Shown: in pieces, positions 14,616 to 22,291 of the stretch
Position numbering within the stretch: position 1 is the first letter of the stretch
Layout: the number at the start of each line of letters is the position of its first letter
Source: an uncultured Collinsella sp.
Lineage (GTDB): Bacteria; Actinomycetota; Coriobacteriia; Coriobacteriales; Coriobacteriaceae
Reading direction: 5' to 3'
NCBI GenBank assembly: GCA_900545605.1
Contig: UQZL01000022.1
Location: 1 to 35,491 of the forward strand
DNA: 35,491 nt
Program-made: the position numbers and the translations under genes
The notes under the pieces: model-generated
What the model saw: the letters and a program-made list of their open reading frames with translations, nothing else
The model's database searches: none
What the model was told of the DNA's origin: nothing

Positions 14616-16422
14616 AACCCTCATGGGAAGCATCCGCGATTACAAGACGGTCACGATCGCCACGCCGCTGCTGGTGCTTGGCGAGGTGCTCTGCGAAATG
14701 ATGGTCCCGTTTATCACCGCCGACATGATCGACGCCATCAAAGACGGTGCCACCGTCGCCCAGATGCTTCCCACCGCAGGCTTTTTGGTGCTCATCGCAC
14801 TGACGTCGCTCGCTTTTGGTGCCGCTGCCGGCGTCACCTGCAGTCATGCGAGCTGCGGCTTCGCCAAGAACCTGCGTCACGACCTGTTCTACAAGATCCA
14901 GACGTTCAGCTTTGCCAACATCGATGAGTTCTCGAGCTCCTCGCTCGTCACCCGCCTCACCACCGACATCAACAACGTGCAGCAGGCCTTTATGATGCTC
15001 ATCCGCATCGCCGTGCGCGCGCCGCTGGTGCTGGTCTTTGCCTTTGCCATGGCCTACGCCATGGGCGGCAGCGTCGCCATGGTCTACCTGGTCATCATTC
15101 CGCTGCTGGGCTTTGGACTGTTCTTTATCATCTTTAAGGTACGCCCCATCTTCTCGCGCGTGTTCCACAAGTACGACGCCCTTAACGAGTCCGTCGAGGA
15201 AAACGTCACCGGCATGCGCGTGGTCAAGAGCTACGTGCGCGAAGACTTTGAGAAGGAGAAGTTCGCCACCGCCGCGCACGACGTCCAGATGGACTTCACC
15301 CGCGCCGAGAAGCTGCTCGCCTTTAACAACCCCATGATGAACATCTGCGTCAACGGCGCATTTGTCATCATCATCTACCTGGGATCCAAGCTCATCATCA
15401 CGAGCCAGGGCACGCTGTTCGACGTGGGCCAGCTCTCCTCGATCTTTACCTATGGCTTCGCGATCCTCATGAGCCTGATGCAGCTGTCGATGATCTTTGT
15501 CATGGTGACCATGGCCGACGAATCGGCGCACCGCATTACCGAGGTGCTGGCCGCCGAGCCCACGATCGCCGATCCCGCCGAGCCCGTGCTCGAGGTTGCC
15601 GACGGTTCCATCGACTTTGACCACGTGAGCTTTAAGTATTCCGCGCATGCGAAGCGCCAGGCGCTCGACGATATCGACCTGCACATTAAGAGCGGCGAGA
15701 CCATCGGTATCATCGGCGGTACCGGCTCGGCCAAGTCCACGCTTGTAAACCTCATCGCCCGTCTGTACGACGCCACCGAAGGCACCGTGCGCGTGGGCGG
15801 CATGGACGTACGCGACTACGACCTGGACGCGCTGCGCCACCAAGTGGCCATGGTGCTGCAGAAAAACGTGCTGTTTAGCGGCACCATTGCCGAGAACCTG
15901 CGCTGGGGCGACCCGAACGCCACCGACGAGGAAGTCCGCGAGGCGGCACATCTGGCCTGCGCCGACGAGTTTGTCGATGGCTTCCCCAAGGGCTATGACA
16001 CCTGGATCGAACAGGGCGGCTCCAATGTTTCCGGCGGTCAGAAGCAGCGCCTGTGCATTGCGCGTGCCCTGCTGCGTCGCCCCAAGATCTTAATCCTGGA
16101 CGACTCCACCAGCGCTGTCGACACCAAGACCGACGCCAAGATCCGCGCAGGGTTGGCAAGCTATCTGCCCAACACGACCAAGCTCATCATCGCCCAGCGC
16201 ATCAGCTCCGTGCAGGACGCCGATCGCATCATCGTCATGGAGGGTGGCCGTATCGCGCAGATCGGCAACCATGACGAGCTGCTCAAGACGAGCGAGATCT
16301 ACCGCGAGACCTTTACCTCGCAAAACAAGATGTCTGCCGAGGGCGAAGGAGCCGTCGAGGCCGACACCGAGGCATCCGTAACGCAAGCTCAGACCCAGGA
16401 AGGAGGCGAGGCACATGAGTAA
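14608..16422 (+). CDS. Heterodimeric ABC exporter subunit A (degenerate ATP site)
   Basis: A 604-residue half-transporter with six N-terminal membrane helices (about residues 15-300) fused to an ATPase domain. Motifs are Walker A GGTGSAKST near residue 371, signature NVSGGQKQR, Walker B LILDDSTSAVD and H-loop position QRISS with Gln instead of His. The catalytic Glu after Walker B is Asp and the switch His is Gln, so this subunit carries the noncatalytic half-site known from heterodimeric exporters such as TM287/288. The C-terminal 40 residues are acidic. It overlaps the MarR gene and its partner by 8 bases each. Substrates are probably drugs or lipids. Confidence 0.93.
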   Translation: MIKTLMGSIRDYKTVTIATPLLVLGEVLCEMMVPFITADMIDAIKDGATVAQMLPTAGFLVLIALTSLAFGAAAGVTCSHASCGFAKNLRHDLFYKIQTFSFANIDEFSSSSLVTRLTTDINNVQQAFMMLIRIAVRAPLVLVFAFAMAYAMGGSVAMVYLVIIPLLGFGLFFIIFKVRPIFSRVFHKYDALNESVEENVTGMRVVKSYVREDFEKEKFATAAHDVQMDFTRAEKLLAFNNPMMNICVNGAFVIIIYLGSKLIITSQGTLFDVGQLSSIFTYGFAILMSLMQLSMIFVMVTMADESAHRITEVLAAEPTIADPAEPVLEVADGSIDFDHVSFKYSAHAKRQALDDIDLHIKSGETIGIIGGTGSAKSTLVNLIARLYDATEGTVRVGGMDVRDYDLDALRHQVAMVLQKNVLFSGTIAENLRWGDPNATDEEVREAAHLACADEFVDGFPKGYDTWIEQGGSNVSGGQKQRLCIARALLRRPKILILDDSTSAVDTKTDAKIRAGLASYLPNTTKLIIAQRISSVQDADRIIVMEGGRIAQIGNHDELLKTSEIYRETFTSQNKMSAEGEGAVEADTEASVTQAQTQEGGEAHE

Positions 16423-18334
16423 GGCAACGACCGCCGAGCGCGCACTCAACCGCAAGGGCGGCACCATGTCGCGCCTCATCAAGACGCTCTTTGGCTTCTA
16501 CCCCGTGCTTTTGCCCCTCGTCGTTGTCGGCGTGGTGCTCTGCGCCATCATCAACTCCATCGGTGCGACCTTCCTTCAGAGCGCTCTGCAGATTATTAGC
16601 GAATCGTGGCAGTCGGGCGATTGGGAAGCCGCACAGCCCAAGATCGCACAGCTCGTGACCACCCTCGCCTGCATCTACGGCATCGGCATCCTGTCTTCGC
16701 TCTTCTGGAACCGCGCCATGGCCATCGTCACGCAGGGCTCGCTCGAAAAGCTGCGCGAGAAGATGTTCAACCGTATGCAGGACCTGCCGATTCGCTACTT
16801 CGACACGCATCAGCGCGGCGACATCATGAGCCACTACACCAACGACATCGACACGCTGCGCCAGATGATCAGCCAGTCGCTGCCCAACCTGCTCATGACG
16901 ACCATCGTCATCGTCACGGTGTTCTTTATCATGCTGTACTACAGCGTGTGGATGTGCCTGGTCATTGTGGCCGGCGTCGCCTTTATGACCTTTATGACCA
17001 AGCTGCTCGGCTCCAACTCCGCGCGCTTCTTCATTGCGCAGCAGACCGAGCTCGGCGTGGTCGAGGGCCATATCGAGGAAGTCATGAACGGCCAGAAGGT
17101 CGTCAAGGCATTCTGCCACGAGTCTGCCGCCGAGGCCGATTTTGACGAGCGCAACGAAAAGCTCTTCGAGGTCTCGCAGAAGGCCAACATGTACGCCAAC
17201 ATCCTCATGCCTATCCTTATGAACCTGGGCAACCTGCTCTACGTGCTGGTCGCACTGGCAGGCGGCATTTTCCTGGCGCTGGGCGTGCCCAATCTGAGCA
17301 TCTCGGGCATGACGCTGTCCATCGCCGTCGTAGTGCCGTTCCTCAACATGACCAAGCAGTTCTGCGGACAGATCGGTCAGATCTCGCAGCAGATCAACGC
17401 AGTGGTCATGGGCCTCGCCGGCGCCGACCGCATCTTTGAGCTCATCGACGAGGAGCCCGAAGCCGACGAAGGCTATGTGACGCTCGTCAACGCGCAGGTC
17501 AACCCCGACACCTGGCAGCTCGAGGAGGCCGACCACCACACCGGCATGTGGGCGTGGAAACATCCGCACCGCGCAACCGGCGAGATCGAGTACGTGCCGC
17601 TGCGTGGCGACCTGGTCATGGACAACGTCGACTTTGGCTACACGCCCGACCACGAGGTGCTGCACGGCGTGTCCGTGTTTGCCAAGCCGGGCCAGAAGGT
17701 CGCGTTTGTCGGCGCCACCGGTGCCGGTAAGACGACCATCACCAACCTCATCAACCGCTTCTATGACATCGCCGACGGCAAGATTCGCTACGACGGCATC
17801 AACGTCAACAAGATCCGCAAGGCAGACCTGCGCCGCTCGCTGGGCGTGGTGCTGCAGGACGTAAACCTGTTCACCGGCACCGTGATGGATAACATCCGCT
17901 ACGGCAATCTGGATGCCACCGACGAGGAGTGCATCGCGGCGGCCAAGCTCGCGGGCGCGGACGACTTTATCACCCGCCTGCCCGACGGCTACGACACCAT
18001 GCTCACCGGCAACGGCGCGCAGCTGTCGCAGGGCCAGCGTCAGCTGATTTCGATCGCACGCGCCGCCGTCGCCGATCCGCCGGCAATGATTCTGGACGAG
18101 GCCACGTCGAGCATCGATACCCGCACCGAGGCTATCGTGCAGGCCGGCATGGACAAGCTCATGGAAGGCCGCACGACGTTTGTCATCGCACACCGCCTGT
18201 CCACCGTGCGCAACTCCGACGCGATCATCTGTCTGGACCACGGCCGCATCATCGAGCGCGGCAACCACGACGAGCTGATCGCCAAGCGCGGGTATTACTA
18301 CCAGCTCTATACCGGAGCGTTTGAGCTGGAGTAG
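16415..18334 (+). CDS. Heterodimeric ABC exporter subunit B (catalytic site)
   Basis: The partner half-transporter, 639 residues. Membrane helices occupy about residues 25-320 and the ATPase domain the rest. Walker A is GATGAGKTT near residue 432, the signature is LSQGQRQLISIARA, Walker B MILDEATSSID has the catalytic Glu, and the H-loop is IAHRLSTV with His. LSQGQ is the variant typical of the canonical subunit in such pairs. A segment of about 45 residues with a Trp-rich stretch (GMWAWKHPH), between the membrane and ATPase domains, is longer than usual. The ATG at 16415 overlaps subunit A by 8 bases, with AGGAGGCGAGG upstream. Confidence 0.94.
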   Translation: MSKATTAERALNRKGGTMSRLIKTLFGFYPVLLPLVVVGVVLCAIINSIGATFLQSALQIISESWQSGDWEAAQPKIAQLVTTLACIYGIGILSSLFWNRAMAIVTQGSLEKLREKMFNRMQDLPIRYFDTHQRGDIMSHYTNDIDTLRQMISQSLPNLLMTTIVIVTVFFIMLYYSVWMCLVIVAGVAFMTFMTKLLGSNSARFFIAQQTELGVVEGHIEEVMNGQKVVKAFCHESAAEADFDERNEKLFEVSQKANMYANILMPILMNLGNLLYVLVALAGGIFLALGVPNLSISGMTLSIAVVVPFLNMTKQFCGQIGQISQQINAVVMGLAGADRIFELIDEEPEADEGYVTLVNAQVNPDTWQLEEADHHTGMWAWKHPHRATGEIEYVPLRGDLVMDNVDFGYTPDHEVLHGVSVFAKPGQKVAFVGATGAGKTTITNLINRFYDIADGKIRYDGINVNKIRKADLRRSLGVVLQDVNLFTGTVMDNIRYGNLDATDEECIAAAKLAGADDFITRLPDGYDTMLTGNGAQLSQGQRQLISIARAAVADPPAMILDEATSSIDTRTEAIVQAGMDKLMEGRTTFVIAHRLSTVRNSDAIICLDHGRIIERGNHDELIAKRGYYYQLYTGAFELE

Positions 18335-18345
18335 TTCGGCTCGCC

Positions 18346-18427
18346 GAGATGGCCGATTTGCCGCTCATTCGTCGGGCATGACCCTAAGGTCAATGCCCTC
18401 CTCTTTCGGGGCAAATCGACTCATCTC
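18346..18427 (-). ncRNA. Structured intergenic element, diverged member in opposite orientation
   Basis: The outer stems are GAGATG 18346-18351 with CATCTC 18422-18427, and CGATTTGCC 18354-18362 with GGCAAATCG 18410-18418. The apical hairpin 18374-18398 has one bulged base. On the minus strand the core GAAAGAGGAGGGCAT, hairpin, ATGCCCGACGA closely matches 13896-13936. It lies between the exporter operon and the convergent GGDEF gene, just beyond their shared terminator. Confidence 0.6.
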
Positions 18428-18458
18428 AACGACCCAAACACAATGCACCGCAACGAAT

Positions 18459-18497
18459 AAAGCCTCCGCAGCCACACGAGCTGCGGAGGCTTTTCTA
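18459..18497. terminator. Bidirectional intrinsic terminator
   Basis: A perfect 14-bp stem (18459-18472 with 18480-18493, AAAGCCTCCGCAGC) has a 7-base loop and is followed by TTTT on the plus strand and TTTATT on the minus strand. It serves the convergent ABC exporter and GGDEF genes. Confidence 0.9.
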
Positions 18498-18514
18498 TGC
18501 CCTCTGTTACAGGC

Positions 18515-19606
18515 TTACCGCTCCTCGCGTTGCGGCCCAGCTGCCTCGGCTGTCTTTACGCGGTTCTTGTCGATGTACATGTTTTTGTCGGCTTGGGAAA
18601 AGAGCTCGCGCATCGTGGGCGGTTCATCATAATCACTGGAAAGCGCATAGCCCACCGCGTAGCTGATAGGCATGTCGGGGTGAGCCTCGGAATACTCGCT
18701 CACGTTCGCACGAATCCGAGCGAGACAGGATTCCACGGCAGCTCGATCGGCATCCCACAGCACCGCGATAAACTCATCGCCGCCGTCGCGGCCCACAAAG
18801 CAGGTCTCGGACGCCACGCACCCCAGCTGCTGGGCAAAAGAACGGATGTACTCGTCACCCTTCTCGTGGCCAAAGCTGTTATTGACCGTATGCAGATTGT
18901 TAAGATCGAAAACACACAGCGCAACAGGCGCTTCGGCGGAAACGGGATGCCCCTGCCCCAAGATTTCCTCGCACTTGTTCTTGTTGGGCAGTCCCGTGGC
19001 TTCATCGAGATAGACTTTGTTCTGCAGCTCGCGATTGAGCGCGGCAGTGCGCACCGCGCGAGCAAGTTCGACCGCAAAGGTCGCCACCAGGCCCACGATG
19101 TCGATAATCACCAAACCCTCAAGGCGATTGAGCGCCGTGGCCTTCTCCTGGGAGTAGTCCTCCGCAAGCCTCGTGGCATCGTCACAAATGCCAAAGAACT
19201 CCTCGCTCATGGCGATGATGTCGGTGTTCTCGTAGCCGACTTCGCGCACACGGGCAATCTCGGTGCGAAGCTTGTCAAAATAGCTCGCGAGCTCGGTCAT
19301 CTTTGCCTGATACTCATCGTCATCGAGACGGACGAGATTGAGGTCGTCGCTTCCGTAGCGCAAACCACTAATGTATGAATCAACGGCCTTGAGCAGGTCG
19401 TCTTGTGGCTGGCCTGCATCCTCGAGCTTAACGATTCGCTGCGTGGTGCCGCGCACCAGACCGGCGTAGTTGACCACGCGCGCCGTGCCCTGGATGTCGG
19501 AGACGAGCAACATGACATTGATGAAGAAAAAGATAAGAACTGCCGTGAGCGCCATCATCAGAAGGCGCACCGCCTGGCTGGCCTTCTTGGCGACAGAAGC
19601 ATTCAC
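18515..19606 (-). CDS. Membrane GGDEF-domain diguanylate cyclase
   Basis: A 363-residue enzyme predicted to make cyclic di-GMP. A first helix (residues 14-35) and a second near 165-185 bracket an extracytoplasmic helical sensor region with conserved-looking VNYAGLVRGTTQR, similar to four-helix-bundle sensors of chemoreceptors. The GGDEF domain covers about residues 200-350: DEATGLPNKNK at its start, FDLNNLHTVNNSFGHEKGD, and the active-site RDGGDEF. The inhibitory RxxD I-site expected five residues ahead is absent. The start is GTG 19606, seven bases after GGAGGAG. It follows the pilus operon on the same strand with 142 bases between, so a role in surface attachment is plausible. Confidence 0.92.
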   Translation of the reverse strand: MNASVAKKASQAVRLLMMALTAVLIFFFINVMLLVSDIQGTARVVNYAGLVRGTTQRIVKLEDAGQPQDDLLKAVDSYISGLRYGSDDLNLVRLDDDEYQAKMTELASYFDKLRTEIARVREVGYENTDIIAMSEEFFGICDDATRLAEDYSQEKATALNRLEGLVIIDIVGLVATFAVELARAVRTAALNRELQNKVYLDEATGLPNKNKCEEILGQGHPVSAEAPVALCVFDLNNLHTVNNSFGHEKGDEYIRSFAQQLGCVASETCFVGRDGGDEFIAVLWDADRAAVESCLARIRANVSEYSEAHPDMPISYAVGYALSSDYDEPPTMRELFSQADKNMYIDKNRVKTAEAAGPQREER

Positions 19607-19748
19607 AAGCTCACTCCTCCAAACGGTAAAAGCTCAGATAGCGCGCAGTGTGCCGAAATTCACGCGCGGACAACTCTACCATGATGGACCGAGAGCCTCA
19701 AACTTGATGCAGCCTATGGGGCGCAGCTTAATCGGAATATTCAATGAG

Positions 19749-20483
19749 CTACAAGACCTCTGCTATAAGTGCTCGGCGCCCGTTTGTTTTATCACTGCAG
19801 GTAGAAAGAGCGATGATGCGCGAATCAGGGCCAACGTCATCCATGTCCGCATGCACCGCCGTCTGCGAGATATGCGTGAGCAGCGTCTGCATCGAGGCCT
19901 GGTCCAGGTTTCCCGGCCCAAAGATAATGTCATCACTCGCAGCAAACGAACACACGGCAACGATGCGCAGCCGGAACGCCCCATCCTTTGTGTAGAGCGT
20001 GCCCGTGCGGTGCAGGTCAAAGAAGCCCCTGTCTAGAAACCGATCGACATCGCCAAACATCGCACCGTTATCCATGTGGTGCGCATAGAGCAGATTGTAG
20101 GGATCGGTCATCGCGCGGCTGTTGCGCGTATCCAAAAACACCGCTCCCGAAACCGCGGACTCCCCCAACACGTTTTTGTTGAGGTATTCCTGGTTATCTT
20201 TTCCCTGAACGAAGGGATAATCGATGTTGGTGCCATCGATGGTGACCCATCCGACAACGTCGGGATTTTTGGCCATCAGATCCTGCAGGCGTGCGCAATC
20301 GTTGGTCCCGGTGGGTTTGTAGTGCAGCAGCTCATCGCTGATGAACCCGCCGTTCATAACGTTGTTTGTATCCCACAGCGAATAGCCCCCGTACAGCAGC
20401 ATGAGCAGCACGAGAAAGCCGGCAAACCACGTAAGCACGCGGTCGCCGGCTCTCGCCAGCCGAGCTATGCGTTTAAGCTCCAT
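19749..20483 (-). CDS. Class B sortase (pilus-associated)
   Basis: A 244-residue membrane-anchored transpeptidase. A signal-anchor helix (WFAGFLVLLMLLYGGYSLW, residues 19-37) precedes the catalytic domain. The active-site His is in LLYAHHM near residue 134, the nucleophile Cys in IIALSTCSD near residue 230, and the Arg in NGRRAL. Class B placement rests on GWVTIDGTNIDYPFVQ and the helix-rich insert between His and Cys. It sits 20 bases after the pilin gene, so it is expected to polymerise that pilin or attach it through its VPT-type sorting signal. Last gene of the pilus operon. Confidence 0.93.
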   Translation of the reverse strand: MELKRIARLARAGDRVLTWFAGFLVLLMLLYGGYSLWDTNNVMNGGFISDELLHYKPTGTNDCARLQDLMAKNPDVVGWVTIDGTNIDYPFVQGKDNQEYLNKNVLGESAVSGAVFLDTRNSRAMTDPYNLLYAHHMDNGAMFGDVDRFLDRGFFDLHRTGTLYTKDGAFRLRIVAVCSFAASDDIIFGPGNLDQASMQTLLTHISQTAVHADMDDVGPDSRIIALSTCSDKTNGRRALIAEVL

Positions 20484-20503
20484 CGGCTGTAATCCTCGCT
20501 GTT

Positions 20504-21607
20504 TTAACGACGATTACGACGAGGACGGAAGAAGACCACGCCCATCACGGCAGCAAACGCGACGATTGCCGCATAGGGAACGACCGTCCGAATAACATCG
20601 GTCGGAACGGTAACATCCTTGGTGTTGGTAAAGATCACCGTGGTGTCGTAAGCACCGATAGCTTCCTCGACAATAGAGCTACCTTCTGTCGAATTGGTGC
20701 CATCACCAATCTTGTACGACGTCTTATAACCGTCGCCATGATAATCCGCCTCAGTTACGGCGAATTTATCCTCCGATGAGAGACCGTAAACGATGACGGA
20801 TTCCCCATGCTTAAGGCTTACGGTAACCGCAGTTCCCGACGTAGCTGGAGTTTGGCTCATGGTGGTGGCACCGTTTTTCACAGTGGCGTACTCATAGCTC
20901 TCCCCGTCAGCGCCTTTAATCGTGAAGGTAAAATTAAAGTCCTTATTCTTGTCACCTTGGTTGCCCTTGACGACCTTTGTGATGGTCAGCTTATGGGTGA
21001 CATATTTGTTCAAAAAACCTGCGGTCTTCTCGCCCGAGCCTGCTTCTGTTCTAAGAATACAGCCCTTAACAACATAGCCCGAACCGCCATTCTCTTCGTT
21101 TTCTACGTAAACATCCAGGAAGAGCTCCTTGTATGTAACGTTGAGACCGTCCAGCCCTGACGGCGTCTGCGTAATTTTATATCGATAGATACCCGGAGCC
21201 TTGAACAGAGAGGTTTTAATTTCGGCACTCAGTTTGGCGGTTATTGTCTTAGTTTTCTCACCGGTATTCTCTGTGCTTGTAAGGCCTTTGTTGGAAAAAT
21301 TAACGGAAGTCGGCGAAAGCGTGACGGCGTCTGTCACTCCAGCATAAACGGGCATACCGCTCGTGCTCGTAAGCTCACTCTCCTCATCCGCCGGCGCAAT
21401 CGAATAGTTAAACGTCGCATTAGGCACCACGGCATTCTCATTCATGGTAAGCGTCGAGGTGATCGTAACCTTGTTGTCTTTTACCGGCAGATGCGGTTGA
21501 GCGGCACTGTCCTCCGCCCACGCGGGCGCGACAACTCCCACCAAAGCCAGCAGCATCGTGGCAGCCACAACTGCAAATGCTGTCAGTCGTCTCTTTCCAG
21601 TTTTCAT
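20504..21607 (-). CDS. Pilin, FctA/Spy0128-like backbone subunit
   Basis: A secreted wall-linked subunit of 367 residues. The signal peptide ends at PAWA-ED (residue 31). An N-terminal Spy0128-type beta domain (about 45-175) starts with ATFNYSIAPADEE. A DUF7601-like domain (about 190-330) follows, with KLTITKVVKGNQGDKNKDF, the Glu-containing FAVTEADY and a terminal FTNTKD, consistent with an intramolecular Lys-Asn isopeptide bond. The sorting signal is VPTDV, then a hydrophobic helix and RPRRNRR, not canonical LPxTG. The ATG at 21607 has GGAAGG upstream; the extension to 21649 would bury the signal peptide. Gene order matches S. pyogenes FCT loci, where this position encodes the shaft. Confidence 0.88.
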   Translation of the reverse strand: MKTGKRRLTAFAVVAATMLLALVGVVAPAWAEDSAAQPHLPVKDNKVTITSTLTMNENAVVPNATFNYSIAPADEESELTSTSGMPVYAGVTDAVTLSPTSVNFSNKGLTSTENTGEKTKTITAKLSAEIKTSLFKAPGIYRYKITQTPSGLDGLNVTYKELFLDVYVENEENGGSGYVVKGCILRTEAGSGEKTAGFLNKYVTHKLTITKVVKGNQGDKNKDFNFTFTIKGADGESYEYATVKNGATTMSQTPATSGTAVTVSLKHGESVIVYGLSSEDKFAVTEADYHGDGYKTSYKIGDGTNSTEGSSIVEEAIGAYDTTVIFTNTKDVTVPTDVIRTVVPYAAIVAFAAVMGVVFFRPRRNRR

Positions 21608-21658
21608 GTTGTATCCTTCCTCTCGGGCATATGCCCTTAATAAAACCAATCTCCGTGC

Positions 21659-22291
21659 CTACAGGTTCGACCTGCGCAGCACGCTGATCACGTTGCCCTT
21701 GATCTGCGAGCGGGCAATCGGCCCGTACAGGCGGCTGTCGTGGCCGCCCTCACGCAAATCTGCCAGTACAAAGAACTCATCCGTTCCCAGGCGCACGGGA
21801 TAGTCCACAGCAGACTCATAGCGCGGCGTCGGCGTGGTGATGTCGCTTTCCACAACAACAGCCCCGTTAACCATGAGCTCGCCTTCCTCGGTAATCGTGA
21901 CCTCATCACCGGGACGGGCAACCACGCGGCCTAGGCGCTCTGCGCCATCCGCGGTGTATACCACCACGTCACCCTCGTTGAAGCTCTGGCTGAACCTCCA
22001 GTAGAGCATGACGTCACCCGAACAGATACGCGGGGCCATCTCGCCAGTCGTGACTGCACCCACGCCCAAGACCACGCCAAAGAGCAGCCAGAGCGTCACG
22101 ACAAAAAATGCCAAGCGCGCCAGAAAACCCACGATATCGCGCCGGTCGTCCGCTTCTCCCAGATCTGGCGCCGCATGGGCGCCCAACCTCACGTTCGACG
22201 CGGCCGAATACCGCGAGCCCCGGGGTCTTCCCTGCGGGGCCGCTCGTGCGGCTGGCCCATCACCAGCATTGCTGGCGCCATGTCTTCTCAT
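21659..22291 (-). CDS. Signal-peptidase-I-like pilus assembly protein (SipA-type), catalytic residues missing
   Basis: A 210-residue membrane protein of the S26 family. One helix (IVGFLARLAFFVVTLWLLFGVVLG, about residues 52-75) anchors an external beta domain. Box B reads TGEMAPRICSGD where active enzymes have SM-x-P, so the nucleophilic Ser is replaced by Glu. Box D reads LGRVVARPGDEV where active enzymes have KR, so the general-base Lys is replaced by Gly. Streptococcal SipA also lacks both residues and acts as a pilus assembly factor. The ATG overlaps the adhesin stop in an ATGA junction, and the pilin follows after 51 bases. Peptidase activity is unlikely. Confidence 0.88.
   Translation of the reverse strand: MRRHGASNAGDGPAARAAPQGRPRGSRYSAASNVRLGAHAAPDLGEADDRRDIVGFLARLAFFVVTLWLLFGVVLGVGAVTTGEMAPRICSGDVMLYWRFSQSFNEGDVVVYTADGAERLGRVVARPGDEVTITEEGELMVNGAVVVESDITTPTPRYESAVDYPVRLGTDEFFVLADLREGGHDSRLYGPIARSQIKGNVISVLRRSNL

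Noticed and set aside
16313..18268. 651-codon minus-strand frame opposite the second ABC gene
   Set aside because: Histidine- and valine-rich antisense composition with no domain; the plus strand carries complete ABC motifs.
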